From positions 1 to 23,774 of the forward strand of contig JAJZOA010000269.1 in the NCBI GenBank assembly GCA_021852225.1: 23,774 nucleotides of DNA, read 5' to 3'. The stretch comes from Planctomycetota bacterium. GTDB taxonomy: Bacteria > Planctomycetota > Phycisphaerae > WQYP01. Shown in pieces: positions 1 to 8,657 of the stretch. The notes beneath the pieces are model-generated. The model was not told the origin of the DNA, did no database searches, and was given only the letters and a program-made list of their open reading frames with translations. How positions within the stretch are numbered: position 1 is the stretch's first letter; every line of letters begins with the position of its first letter. The translations under genes were made by a program, and so were the position numbers.

Positions 1-1
1 T

Positions 2-13
2 GAAGTATACTTC
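2..13. promoter_or_regulatory. 12-bp perfect palindrome upstream of the J-like gene
   Basis: GAAGTATACTTC is a perfect 12-base palindrome about 44 bases before the first start codon. It could be a dimeric repressor operator for the chaperone unit, but it lies at the window edge, and no second copy or promoter was recognised. It does not match CIRCE (HrcA), the usual heat-shock operator. Bases 2-76 are also open in frame 2 (ending TGA 74-76), so the palindrome could lie inside the end of an upstream gene. Confidence 0.2.
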
Positions 14-56
14 TTAAGATTCGCTGGAGCGATATTCATGGCCAGGGAGTTGATAA

Positions 57-1463
57 ATGTTATTGTCGCTGTCTGAAGATATGCTGGCGAATCCCTACCG
101 AGTGATCGGTTTGCCCGCGGGTGCCGGACAGAATGATATCGACCTTGCCGTGCGGCGGATGCGAATATGGAAAAGCCCCGCGGACATTCCACCCACCCCA
201 TGGGATTTTCCCCAATTTGGTCCTGTTCCCCGCGAAAAGGCGGATTTGGAGCGGGCGGTCGGATTGCTGATGAATCCGGCAACGCGGCTGGTGGCGCGAG
301 CCTGGTGGTTTACCGCACTGCCAGGTGAGTTAAATACGGTCGCGGCTAAAACCGCCCCGGCGGCCGGCGTATCATTGCGTGCCTTGCAGGCCCATGACAA
401 GGCGTTGACGTGTTTATTTGATCTGGCAAAAAAATCGCCGGATGTTTCCCGCAACCATTTATCCTGGTGTGCGGCATTGGCCACTTTGGGCGTAAGCCTG
501 CGTGCGGAAGATTATCTGCGCTGGTCGGCAGGCGTTGAGGTGACCGGAGCCGCCGAAGGTTTTGAAAAGGCCGCCAGTCCACAGGAAATAATGGATATAC
601 CCCAGTCATGGGCGTTGGCACTGTTGCCCAAACTGCGCAACTTCTGTCACAACGCGTACGATGCCAGCGCGTTTGATCAGTCGGTTGCATTTATCCGTCT
701 GGCCCAACAGACGAGTCGCGACCATCCGGAAGCCATGCATTTGCGGAGCACCATGCTGGAACTTATGGAGCGCAATTTGCTAATCAATTGCCCGCGCGTA
801 CAGAATTTTATATACCACGGGATTCCATGGAAACGGTGGGAAAAAATTTTTGTTGGGCGAAAATCCCGCCAGATATGTCGCCAGGCGGAGCAGGAAATTG
901 AGCAGACGCTTTTACCTTTGTATCGGGCCTTCATCAAGCTTCAGGCACCGGAGTATCACGACACGCGAGCTGTACAAATCGCATTTAACGCGATGGTACG
1001 CAATATGGCCGTGGGCTGGTCGCACGTAGGCGCCACTGCCAATGCGCGCCGCTGGGGTGCCTTATTACGGTCGGAATCGCGACAACCTCTCACCGTGGGA
1101 CGACGCTTGTTGATGAGTCTGCGGTCAAATCGAGTATCGTGGACTGTGTTAGGTGTCATCATCCTGGGCGTTGCATCGAATCTGTTTAATCAATCGCCAC
1201 GCGACACTTATTTTCCGCCCCGGCCCTATTACAATCCGGCCCCGCCCCATGCGCCGGCTCGTCAAAACATGCTCTCTGGCAATGCGCCTCAGCCTGCGGT
1301 CTCGGATGGCAATAAGGCTGCATTGCCATCTTACATCCGGCCACGCGCCTCACCACCTGACATTTATCATCCACCGGTTTACTCTGGCGATACATCCCAA
1401 TATCACCTGCCGCCAATGGGCGGCTGGGCACCGGCTGGTATATCACGACCTGGTGCCAGATAA
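57..1463 (+). CDS. J-domain-like membrane-anchored co-chaperone candidate
   Basis: 468 residues. The start is ATG 57, with AGGGAG at 44-49 and an in-frame TAA at 54-56 directly before it. Residues about 12-80 begin NPYRVIGLPAGA and continue with a basic helix and an LMNPATRLVARAWWF segment, the layout of degenerate J domains in planctomycete proteins. The canonical HPD tripeptide is absent, so classical stimulation of Hsp70 ATPase is doubtful. The middle is helical and tetratricopeptide-like in feel, but no repeat was proven. Residues about 360-378 (VSWTVLGVIILGVASNLF) form one membrane segment, and the last 85 residues are rich in Pro, Tyr and His. There is no N-terminal signal, so the N-terminal part is probably cytoplasmic and the tail exported. 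The Hsp70 gene follows after 31 bases, which supports a chaperone-partner role. The family call is inferred from motif style and context. Confidence 0.7.
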   Translation: MLLSLSEDMLANPYRVIGLPAGAGQNDIDLAVRRMRIWKSPADIPPTPWDFPQFGPVPREKADLERAVGLLMNPATRLVARAWWFTALPGELNTVAAKTAPAAGVSLRALQAHDKALTCLFDLAKKSPDVSRNHLSWCAALATLGVSLRAEDYLRWSAGVEVTGAAEGFEKAASPQEIMDIPQSWALALLPKLRNFCHNAYDASAFDQSVAFIRLAQQTSRDHPEAMHLRSTMLELMERNLLINCPRVQNFIYHGIPWKRWEKIFVGRKSRQICRQAEQEIEQTLLPLYRAFIKLQAPEYHDTRAVQIAFNAMVRNMAVGWSHVGATANARRWGALLRSESRQPLTVGRRLLMSLRSNRVSWTVLGVIILGVASNLFNQSPRDTYFPPRPYYNPAPPHAPARQNMLSGNAPQPAVSDGNKAALPSYIRPRASPPDIYHPPVYSGDTSQYHLPPMGGWAPAGISRPGAR

Positions 1464-1494
1464 TCACCATCGGATTTTTGAAAGGCTGTTCGAA

Positions 1495-4035
1495 GTGAGC
1501 GGAAGTGAATATTATTTTGGCATAGACTTAGGCACCACCAATTCCAGTATTTCGCTTTGTCTGGACGGGCAAGTGCGGGTATTGCCCAACATGGACGGTG
1601 ATCAAATCACACCTTCGGTGGTCCATGTGGATGAACTTGGCGTTATTCGCATCGGACGTCAGGCGTATGAATCTTGGGCGGTGGATCCGGCCAATACCCA
1701 GGCTGAATTCAAACGTTGGATGGGCTTCTCCGATGAACTTGCTTTTCCCGCATCCGGGCGCAGCATTTCCGCGGAGGAACTTTCCGCCGAGGTCCTTAAA
1801 TCTCTTTTGGCTGATGCCCAGCGGCACACCGGAGTGCGGCCCGAGTCTTCTGTGGTAACCGTTCCCGCCGCCTTCGGACAGTTGCAATGTGAAGCCACCA
1901 CCCGTGCCGCCGCCCGTGCGGGACTTAAGATTGCACCACTGCTTCAGGAACCCATTGCCACAGCGATCGCCTATGGGGCGGATCCAACCGCTGGTGATCA
2001 GCGTTGGATGGTGTTTGATCTTGGTGGCGGCACGTTGGATATTGCCATAGTCTCCACGCGCAACGGGCGACTGGCGGTGCTGGAACACTGCGGCGATAAC
2101 CGCCTTGGTGGAAAAGATATGGATCGCGCGATTGCGTCGGATATTTTTATTCCCGCACTTGCCGGCGGCTTTACACTGCCGGATCAACAAAAGCAGCCAG
2201 CGGCGTTTAATCAATTATTTCGCCGATTGGTGCGGCACGCAGAGATAGCAAAAAAGGTGCTTTCCACAACCGATTCCGCGAATATTTCCCTGCTTGATCT
2301 GGGCGTGGACAAGCAAGGGCGCCCCATGCAGATGTCGCTTACGGTGACACGATCTCAGATGACCGCCGCAATTCAGCCACTCCTGGATCGCTGCCTTAGC
2401 CTGGCGCAACTGGCACTCACCAAGGCGCGTATGACCGCCAGTGGCCTGACGAGTGTCATTGGTGTCGGTGGGCCTGCCCGCATGCCCTGCATTCGGGAAA
2501 TGCTGGAGTCCAGCATGGGCATTGCAATGCGCTGCGACCTTGATCCAATGACAGTGGTTTCCCAGGGTGCGGCCCGATTTGCCGCCGCCAGCAATTGCCT
2601 GGGCGCGACCGGATTATCCGAAACGGATCAACCAGCGACCAGTGAAAGTGCTTCCATAAAAGTTCCTATTTCAATTTCGCATGAACGGTCCAGTGCCACA
2701 GCTTTATCGCCGGTAGGTGGCACGGTCCCGTTATCCGCGGGCATTGCAACTATCCGGTTGAAAAGGCGTGGTGGAAAAGTCGAATGGAACAGCGGCTTGA
2801 TTCCTATTGTCAGCGGCCAGTTTTCCACCACTTTAAAATTGGATGAAAAAGCGGCCGTCACGCGGTTTGTTATTGAGGCCTTTGGCAAACAGGGTCAGGC
2901 TATTCCCGTTGATCCTTCCGGCTTTTCAGTCGCGTTGGCCATGCCGCTGGCCGCCGCCCCGCTTCCGCATACCATCGCGGTGGAATTAACCGACGTGCAT
3001 GGAAATACTGTGTATGAGCCGATTTTTCAACGTGACAGTGCGCTGCCCGCGGAAGTCACCCGCAGCTATAGGGCGGAGGCGTCGCTGCGGCCCAGTGAGC
3101 CGGAAGGTCGTTTGCCGATTAAATTCTGGGAAATAGATGTATCGGAAGATACGTCAGAGCGCTGGTGGTGCGGCTGTGTGGAAATTTCCGCCACGAATTT
3201 AAGCCGTCCTGTTTCCGAAGGTGCGGAAATACAATTGAAAATCCGTATCGATGCATCCCGCAAGATTCATGTCAATGCCCATATTCCCTCGATTCATCAG
3301 ACCTTTGCGGAAGATGTCTATCTGCCGGATCCGCCATCGGCAAGTTCTCATTTGCAAACACAGCTTGATTCCTGTTTTGACCGTTTACGAAGCGCCTGGC
3401 AGCGAATCTATTCCTCCGGCAAAGATGATTTGAAACCAACGTTAACCCGGATTCAGGAGGAGCTTGACGAAATGGCTTTGCAGACCGGATCGGTCATAGG
3501 GGCATCGCGCCGCATCGACCCGGATGTATTGTTGCGTCAGGCCGGGCTGCTGCGCGGGATACGCATAAAACTGACGCACGTGGAAGAACAGTTGGTTTCA
3601 GAAATTGATCATGTGCTGCTGGTTAGAATTCAAGGCATCATGCGATTTACAGAGCAAATATGCCATGACCACGGCGATGCCGACGAACAAAAGCAATGTG
3701 CGGACTTGCGGCGGCGCTTTAACGGCTACAAATCTACCGGAGATTCCCGTGGCGTTCGCTGGATTGAAATAGAACTGCGCCAATTGCAAAATCCGATACT
3801 CGAACGCATGCCCGAATACTGGACAGAGTGGCTTGAGGCGCTTAATTCGCCGGGGCGGTTTAATTTTATTTCGCGACGCGAGGCGGACCAATGGCTGGGC
3901 AAAGCCAACGCGGCGGAGAAAGCAGGAGAGCAGACGGAAATGCGCCGGTGTATTCGCGCCTTATGGAGCCTTCTACCCGATCGCGATCAGGCGGCACGCA
4001 ACCGCGATTCGCAAACGGGTTTGCGGGGCGGATAA
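1495..4035 (+). CDS. Hsp70/DnaK-family protein with divergent C-terminal half
   Basis: 846 residues from GTG 1495, chosen because GAAAGG sits at 1480-1485, the gap to the previous stop is 31 bases, and the Hsp70 fold begins immediately (FGIDLGTTNSS, residues 8-18). The frame is open further upstream, but that part overlaps the J-like gene and does not resemble protein. The ATPase core is complete: phosphate-1 at 8-18, phosphate-2 VFDLGGGTLD at 173-182, and adenosine motif VIGVGGPAR at 321-329. After residue about 390 the sequence does not resemble the DnaK peptide-binding domain closely. It has two beta-rich stretches (about 390-610) and then a long helical region with coiled-coil character to the end. 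DnaK is usually near 640 residues, so about 200 are extra. It is therefore probably a specialised Hsp70 working with the upstream J-like protein, not the housekeeping DnaK. Confidence 0.9.
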   Translation: MSGSEYYFGIDLGTTNSSISLCLDGQVRVLPNMDGDQITPSVVHVDELGVIRIGRQAYESWAVDPANTQAEFKRWMGFSDELAFPASGRSISAEELSAEVLKSLLADAQRHTGVRPESSVVTVPAAFGQLQCEATTRAAARAGLKIAPLLQEPIATAIAYGADPTAGDQRWMVFDLGGGTLDIAIVSTRNGRLAVLEHCGDNRLGGKDMDRAIASDIFIPALAGGFTLPDQQKQPAAFNQLFRRLVRHAEIAKKVLSTTDSANISLLDLGVDKQGRPMQMSLTVTRSQMTAAIQPLLDRCLSLAQLALTKARMTASGLTSVIGVGGPARMPCIREMLESSMGIAMRCDLDPMTVVSQGAARFAAASNCLGATGLSETDQPATSESASIKVPISISHERSSATALSPVGGTVPLSAGIATIRLKRRGGKVEWNSGLIPIVSGQFSTTLKLDEKAAVTRFVIEAFGKQGQAIPVDPSGFSVALAMPLAAAPLPHTIAVELTDVHGNTVYEPIFQRDSALPAEVTRSYRAEASLRPSEPEGRLPIKFWEIDVSEDTSERWWCGCVEISATNLSRPVSEGAEIQLKIRIDASRKIHVNAHIPSIHQTFAEDVYLPDPPSASSHLQTQLDSCFDRLRSAWQRIYSSGKDDLKPTLTRIQEELDEMALQTGSVIGASRRIDPDVLLRQAGLLRGIRIKLTHVEEQLVSEIDHVLLVRIQGIMRFTEQICHDHGDADEQKQCADLRRRFNGYKSTGDSRGVRWIEIELRQLQNPILERMPEYWTEWLEALNSPGRFNFISRREADQWLGKANAAEKAGEQTEMRRCIRALWSLLPDRDQAARNRDSQTGLRGG

Positions 4036-4509
4036 ATAAATCAGTCACTTGTCTGGCTTTAGCGGATGACTTGTATGGCTGGTGGCGGACGAACGCGGAT
4101 TGCCTATGAATAACACCGCGACGCTGGTCCGCGGACCTTCGCGGAATCACCTGACAAATAGACAATACATGATTAAATCAAAGGGTTTGTGCAAGTGGAA
4201 CAATATTCCCGGAATTACGAAATATTTAAATGGTTCTCGCGAAGAATCGTAATACGTGGGTGGCCTGCGGTCGAGGTATCATTGATTGACAGTGTAGGAA
4301 ATGGATCGCGACCGGTGTCTGCAAATAGCCCTTTCTGCCTTTCGGCATAAGACAAAGTGGATTTTAAGTTCGCCTCGTCGCCGCCCGCGCGTTGACCGCA
4401 ACCAGAAAAAAGTCTAGTTGAATGCATTGACAGAACCAATAGAATTTGGGTACACTTATCAACGTCTTATCTAGTTTCTAGTATATGTTTTGGCGTGCGG
4501 AGGTGCGGT
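4036..4509 (+). other. Intergenic region with a weak hairpin and candidate promoter
   Basis: 474 bases without a convincing gene. TCCGCG at 4128-4133 and CGCGGA at 4140-4145 form a 6-bp stem with a 6-base loop but no following T run, so it is at best a weak terminator for the chaperone unit. A minus-strand open frame at 4215-4439 has no recognisable features and was not called. The 3' end holds the promoter candidate listed separately. Confidence 0.4.
4427..4456 (+). promoter_or_regulatory. Sigma-70-like promoter candidate
   Basis: A perfect TTGACA -35 box (4427-4432), an 18-base spacer and TACACT (4451-4456, 4 of 6 consensus) would start transcription near 4463. That is about 47 bases before the PEP-CTERM-like gene at 4510. 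It is seen by eye only. Confidence 0.4.
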
Positions 4510-5655
4510 ATGGAAATGCGTTGGTGTGTATTTTCCGGTCTGACTTTGGCTGTCTGGGGCGCTCAACCGACCTTGGCGGTAACTGCAAAGGCAACAACCG
4601 CGGGGCCGAGCAATGCGGCATTTTCCAACAATTCCGGCGGAGTGGTCAATGTGGCCGCTTATAGCGAAGCCGCGGGAATTATGAATGCCTCGGTTACGCC
4701 GTCGGAAACGCTTGGCGGTGCCACAGTTCCGGTGGCAAGTTCTTCTTACGGCGTCGGCATTACGAGCCAGGCAATAGCAGTTCCCGGCCCGATGAAAGTA
4801 AACCAGTTCGGATATTTGCGGCAAAGCTATACATTTCAGAAGCCCGTTGCCCAGATTAAACCTGTGAACAAAAGTTTACTGAGTTTCCCCGGCGATCAGG
4901 TTTCCATCACCTCGGAAACGGAGGGTTACACCGGTTTTGCGCAGGTCGAAAATGTCACCAACCCTTTAACCGGCCAGGTTACTCCCCGTAATGCCGTGAT
5001 CGCCGAGGCCAGCGTGCCCGATGGTGAGGTTCCTCCGGGTGATGCCGGCGCGCTTGCTGGCGATCCGATTTCCATCCCAACAGGTACCTACAATTATAAC
5101 CCCACAATTAGTTGCTCAATAACCGACAACACTTCCGGCGATGAGGCTGTGGCGCAGACTTATGCGGTTGATGCATCCACGTTCACGTCCGATTCGCTGG
5201 ACAATTTCGGGCTTGACGGCATGCCCCTGTCCCAAACGCTGTGGTATGTCACGGTGGGGGAGGCGGGGCCAGTGACCAGCGCCGGTTCGCTGGCGAAACT
5301 GGAGATTGATTTCGAGCTTAATCCGCTGGCGCTTAAGGAAATTACACTTCCGCAATCGTTTCTCAATTCCCTGCCGGCCTTTACAACTACCGCCCAGGAA
5401 ATCGCGGAAATAAATCAGGCCGTCGACAACGCCATCGCCAATGGGATGGCGTTCAGTGGAAATCAGGAAACGCTCAACGGATTCGATCCTTTTCCCGTCG
5501 GCACTACCTACAGCCCGCTTTCCAATAACCAGGCTTATGGAGACGGTGCCGCCGCCGAAGTGGCTGCTCCAGTGCCGGCTTCCATCTGGCTGATGGGATG
5601 TGGAACTTTGGTTCTGCTGACGCGGAAATCGCAGACTCGTATAAAGTGTTCCTGA
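4510..5655 (+). CDS. Secreted protein with PEP-CTERM-like sorting tail
   Basis: 381 residues. The start is ATG 4510, with GGAGG at 4499-4503 (6 bases away); an upstream GTG (4495) would lie before the ribosome site. Residues 1 to about 24 form a signal peptide (hydrophobic core VFSGLTLAVWGA). The mature part is rich in Gly, Ser, Thr, Asn and Val and low in Cys, with no recognised domain. The C-terminus has the tripartite PEP-CTERM layout: a VPVPAS motif, a hydrophobic stretch IWLMGCGTLVLL, then a basic TRKSQTRIK end. The family's usual PEP motif is VPVPAS here, a common variant. Such proteins are exported and thought to be cleaved by an exosortase; none is encoded in this window. The gene stands alone, with its own promoter candidate. 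Function is unknown; a surface or biofilm-matrix role is a guess. Confidence 0.75.
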   Translation: MEMRWCVFSGLTLAVWGAQPTLAVTAKATTAGPSNAAFSNNSGGVVNVAAYSEAAGIMNASVTPSETLGGATVPVASSSYGVGITSQAIAVPGPMKVNQFGYLRQSYTFQKPVAQIKPVNKSLLSFPGDQVSITSETEGYTGFAQVENVTNPLTGQVTPRNAVIAEASVPDGEVPPGDAGALAGDPISIPTGTYNYNPTISCSITDNTSGDEAVAQTYAVDASTFTSDSLDNFGLDGMPLSQTLWYVTVGEAGPVTSAGSLAKLEIDFELNPLALKEITLPQSFLNSLPAFTTTAQEIAEINQAVDNAIANGMAFSGNQETLNGFDPFPVGTTYSPLSNNQAYGDGAAAEVAAPVPASIWLMGCGTLVLLTRKSQTRIKCS

Positions 5656-6276
5656 TATTTGTGCCGTAACGGCAGGTCGCCTGTTCCGCGACGGGCGGCC
5701 ATAAATGCTTGCCATTGCGTTAGTCATTTGTGTTCTGACGGATCGGGGATTATCGCAGGATCGCCAAGTGTATTCGCTCGCATTATTCCCTTTCGTGGCA
5801 CGGTATTGGCAATCAATTCTGTTTCCATTATATTTTTTCTCGGTTGTTGCCATAATTGGCGGCTTTTGATTATTCGCGATGATTATTCTTTGTCCAAATG
5901 TTGAAAATGGGTTGCATAAGCGGCCGGTTTTCCAATTGGCCAAAGAATTGGCGATCCCCATAGTTGAAACTACGAAGCGCCAACAACAATGGTATTTAAC
6001 TGCGTTTGGCGTTATAAACAACTGCGGGCAAAGCCATCTGTGGGGCCGCAAAGGCATAATACAGGCCGCGTTTATCAGGCATTGAAGTTCGTTTTGCACT
6101 TCGTTGCCACAGGCTGCAAATACCTTAGCCGATAGGTGAAAAGCCTAATGCCAGGATGGCAATATTCGGAGTCGGCGTCAGGCAGGAATTCGTAGGGCTT
6201 TTATCGAGAAAATTCCAATGGCGTGGATCGCTCCAAACTGGAATAATAACCATCATGGAAGCCGGGAATGCGAGAA
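5656..6276. other. Gene-poor intergenic stretch
   Basis: About 620 bases in which no convincing gene was found on either strand. Open frames at 5659-5904 and 5879-6085 (plus) and 5116-6099 (minus) lack ribosome sites and have protein-unlike composition. A small hairpin TGCCG-TAA-CGGCA (5662-5674) lies just after the previous stop without a T run. The stretch is more AT-rich in places (5815-5900) than the flanking genes. No known RNA structure was recognised. Confidence 0.4.
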
Positions 6277-6286
6277 GCGGACGGTT

Positions 6287-6304
6287 TTGTGAATAGTTTC
6301 ACAA
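6287..6304. promoter_or_regulatory. CRP/FNR-family operator, perfect TGTGA-N6-TCACA
   Basis: TTGTGAATAGTTTCACAA has 7-base arms around TAGT and contains the exact CRP-type core TGTGA (6288-6292), six bases, TCACA (6299-6303). It lies about 80 bases before the first cytochrome gene, within reach of an activator position. Outer arms GCGGA (6277-6281) and TCCGC (6307-6311) are also complementary, so an RNA hairpin is an alternative reading. No good -10 box was identified downstream. The regulator is inferred from the motif class only. Confidence 0.6.
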
Positions 6305-6374
6305 TATCCGCATAAAACCCGGAACTTTCTGTTTTGTCGTTGTGTACGGCAAAGAAGCTGCTTAAGGAGAAACC

Positions 6375-6851
6375 ATGTTTGGTCGAAGCTGCGTGAAATC
6401 ATGCCTTCTTGTTCTGGGCATTGCCGCGGTAACCTGTGGTATCACAGGTTCGCTGGAGGCGGCTTATCAGATCGCCGCAACGGGGCGTGTGACGGGCATT
6501 TTTCATTTTGATTCTTGGCGAGCGCCCGCCAGGGCGAAAAAAATCACCAATCCAATCCCCCTTACTCCGGCCTCGGTACAGGCCGGCGAAGTGGTGTACA
6601 CGCAAAATTGTGTCGCATGCCACGGGGCCAATGCACAGGGAGATGGGCCGACTGGGGCGTTTTTATCGCCGCACCCGGCCAATTTGACCAAAGCCAGCTT
6701 CTGGGCGCAAGGCGAAGGTGCCATTTTCTGGAAAATCAGCCATGGACACAGCCCGATGCCGGAATTTGCCGATTCATTAAGCCGCAAACAGCGCTGGAAT
6801 GTCATCAATTATCTGAAGAAAAATTTTGATCCAGCCGGGGCGGGGAAGTAA
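6375..6851 (+). CDS. Monoheme c-type cytochrome, periplasmic
   Basis: 158 residues. The start is ATG 6375 with AAGGAG at 6364-6369. Residues 1 to about 30 form a signal peptide (LLVLGIAAVT core, ending near LEAA). Class I cytochrome c features are clear: heme-binding CVACH at 79-83, the conserved GANAQGDGPTG segment after it, and the SPMPEF loop giving Met128 as probable sixth ligand, followed by the C-terminal helix RWNVINYLKKNF. The protein carries electrons in the periplasm. No lipobox is visible. It is first in a cluster with a porin (43 bases on) and a lipoprotein cytochrome, and a CRP-type operator sits upstream, so expression probably follows carbon or oxygen status. Its redox partner is not identified. 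Confidence 0.9.
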   Translation: MFGRSCVKSCLLVLGIAAVTCGITGSLEAAYQIAATGRVTGIFHFDSWRAPARAKKITNPIPLTPASVQAGEVVYTQNCVACHGANAQGDGPTGAFLSPHPANLTKASFWAQGEGAIFWKISHGHSPMPEFADSLSRKQRWNVINYLKKNFDPAGAGK

Positions 6852-6894
6852 CCCGTTTTGACTGAATGTCCATTTTCCAGGGAAAGGAACCACC

Positions 6895-8259
6895 ATGAGA
6901 CGTAGTACCCGAGTCGCGATGTGCCTCGCACTGGGACTGGCGGCATTGCCAGTTGCCGGACTGCGTGCGGACCCGACCACCCAGCAGAAGTACGATGCCC
7001 TGAAAGCTCAGATGGCCGCAATGGCCCGGCAGATGGCTTCCATGCAGAAGCAAATGGCCGCGATGAAAAAGCGGCAGGCCGCAATGGCCGCTTCCACTCA
7101 ATCCACCGATCAGAAAGCCATAGATCGATCTGTTCGCAGGCTCTACAAAAAGGTCATGAAGGAAAGTCAGAAGATTAGCGCTTTGGAACCTGGAAACATT
7201 CAGGTGCTCATTGCCGGCGATGTGAACTTTCAGTTTCAGCATCAGCAGGGCCATGCCTCTACCTTTTACGCCGATTCCAGCCCGATGATTCAAGTTCGTG
7301 TGGATAAGAATATTTTTATCAACACCGCGTTCGATTTCTATACCCAGTCCGGCGGTGCCGGCGGCGTCAATTCCGACATTGGTGCTGCGAACCTGAATTA
7401 TGAATTAAATGATAATATAACCCTTGGCGGTGGTCTCATCAGCAGCCCCATCGGCGGGATTGTGGGTATATATAATCCCGCACCGTGGAACAGGTGGGTT
7501 GTGGATGGCTCCTTGGAAGACAATCTGCTTCCCCCAAATGAACTCGGCGTCTGGGCTCGAGGCGGTGTTCCGGCTCCCAACAATCTCGGCTATCTGACTT
7601 ATTTTCTATTTGCCAGCAACGGGCCGGCATCTACCTCGACCAACGGAACCGCCAATAGCGCCGGTTCGTACAACTCTTATACTGGACTTAATTACGGCAA
7701 TTGGAATCCGGCGGCACAAAACGGCAAGGCCATTGGTGGCCGCGTCAGCTATCTGCCCATTCCCAATATCGAAGTCGGATATTCTTTTGAATATGCCCGT
7801 CCCAGTGCCGATGGCAGTCCGGTTACCATTAACTCGCTGGTACAGGCCGTGGATTTCAACGCCTATTATGTCAACAAAAAAATTGACGGGCTGTTCCGCG
7901 TACGGGGTGGCTGGACCTGGGATCAGGTCGGTCAAGGCCTGGTCGTGGCCAATGCTTCGGGCGGATTCAGCAGTCTTGGCGGCGATTCCAACGGCGGCCA
8001 GATCGAATTTGCCTATCAGCCGTCCATGTGCGGTATTAAATATCTCAATCGTGTCATGGCGGCGTTCCGTTACGACAGGATTGATGGTCCTGTTTCTCAG
8101 GCGCTTAGCGGTTCAGACCACGAACAGCGTTACACCTTCGGCCTGGATTACTGGTTGCATTCCAACGCGGTTCTCAAATGCGAGTATGAATTTGATAACC
8201 TGTCCGGTGGCCAGCACGGTGCTGACGCCGTATTTATGCAGTTTGCGGTTGGTATCTGA
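6895..8259 (+). CDS. Outer-membrane beta-barrel porin with N-terminal coiled coil
   Basis: 454 residues. The start is ATG 6895, with AAAGGAA before it. Residues 1-25 are a signal peptide (LALGLAALPVAGLRA). Residues about 30-110 are a helical region containing four heptads very rich in Met (39-66). From about 120 the sequence alternates polar and hydrophobic residues in short strands with Gly/Asn/Ser turns, as in 12-18 strand porins, and the last strand is AVFMQFAVGI. It would form a pore for small solutes, or a sleeve for electron carriers, with the helical part as a periplasmic trimeric stalk. It resembles the loose OmpL/bbp2-like porin group; the exact family is uncertain. The position between two c-type cytochrome genes is notable and suggests a redox role, but no heme motif occurs in the barrel. 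Confidence 0.8.
   Translation: MRRSTRVAMCLALGLAALPVAGLRADPTTQQKYDALKAQMAAMARQMASMQKQMAAMKKRQAAMAASTQSTDQKAIDRSVRRLYKKVMKESQKISALEPGNIQVLIAGDVNFQFQHQQGHASTFYADSSPMIQVRVDKNIFINTAFDFYTQSGGAGGVNSDIGAANLNYELNDNITLGGGLISSPIGGIVGIYNPAPWNRWVVDGSLEDNLLPPNELGVWARGGVPAPNNLGYLTYFLFASNGPASTSTNGTANSAGSYNSYTGLNYGNWNPAAQNGKAIGGRVSYLPIPNIEVGYSFEYARPSADGSPVTINSLVQAVDFNAYYVNKKIDGLFRVRGGWTWDQVGQGLVVANASGGFSSLGGDSNGGQIEFAYQPSMCGIKYLNRVMAAFRYDRIDGPVSQALSGSDHEQRYTFGLDYWLHSNAVLKCEYEFDNLSGGQHGADAVFMQFAVGI
7009..7092 (+). repeat. Four tandem 21-bp units encoding Met-rich heptads
   Basis: Within the porin gene, residues 39-66 read as QMAAMAR, QMASMQK, QMAAMKK, RQAAMAA: four diverged seven-residue units in phase with 21-base DNA units. 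Met falls at the same two heptad positions in the first three units. This is the periplasmic coiled-coil stalk, and unit number may vary between strains. Confidence 0.75.
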
Positions 8260-8298
8260 ATCAGTTGATTTTGACATGATCAATATTAGGAGTTCATC

Positions 8299-8649
8299 AT
8301 GAAGATGTTCCCGGCATTTCATTTCGTAAAGGCCGCCACAATCGGTCTTGCAGTCGCGACCGCGGTAAGTCTGACGGGTTGCAGCGGATCTTCACCCAAG
8401 CAGACCACCGCCGCCAAAAAACCGTTACCGCCTCACCCCATGTTCACGTTCAAGGATCCGGCTGACAATGAATCCGGTGCCCAGATATGGTCGCAAAACT
8501 GTATGCGATGCCATCAACTTCGCTCTCCGGCTCAATACACGCCCGCTCAATGGGGTGTCATTGTCCAGTACATGCGGCTAAAGGCTGGCCTTACCGGTGA
8601 ACAGGCCAAAAAGGTGCTGGCCTTTTTGCAAAGTGCCAGTGCGCATTAA
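8299..8649 (+). CDS. Small cytochrome c lipoprotein
   Basis: 116 residues. The start is ATG 8299 with AGGAG just upstream. Residues 1-28 form a lipoprotein signal with lipobox LTGC (25-28), so Cys28 would be lipidated and the protein tethered to a membrane. A single heme motif CMRCH is at 68-72. Met92 in QYMRLKAGLTGEQ is the likely second axial ligand, and a terminal helix AKKVLAFLQSA closes the fold. At about 85 mature residues it is near the minimum for a class I cytochrome. It follows the porin after 39 bases and ends the cluster before two hairpins. A tethered electron carrier at the outer membrane beside the porin is the simplest reading; the acceptor or donor is unknown. Confidence 0.88.
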   Translation: MKMFPAFHFVKAATIGLAVATAVSLTGCSGSSPKQTTAAKKPLPPHPMFTFKDPADNESGAQIWSQNCMRCHQLRSPAQYTPAQWGVIVQYMRLKAGLTGEQAKKVLAFLQSASAH

Positions 8650-8657
8650 CGCCCGCG

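Noticed and set aside
1153..1494. Upstream extension of the Hsp70 reading frame
   Set aside because: It overlaps the J-like gene in another frame, has protein-unlike composition, and a GTG with GAAAGG at 1495 sits right before the Hsp70 fold.
4128..4145. Intrinsic terminator after the Hsp70 gene
   Set aside because: The 6-bp stem is real, but no U tract follows, so it is only mentioned within the intergenic entry.
5116..6099. 327-codon minus-strand open frame
   Set aside because: It overlaps the PEP-CTERM-like gene antisense, has no ribosome site, signal or domain, and is rich in Arg, Cys and Trp as expected of a shadow frame.
7606..8302. Long open frames on both strands inside the porin gene
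   Set aside because: They are shadows of the porin coding sequence; only the porin frame has a signal peptide and beta-strand pattern.
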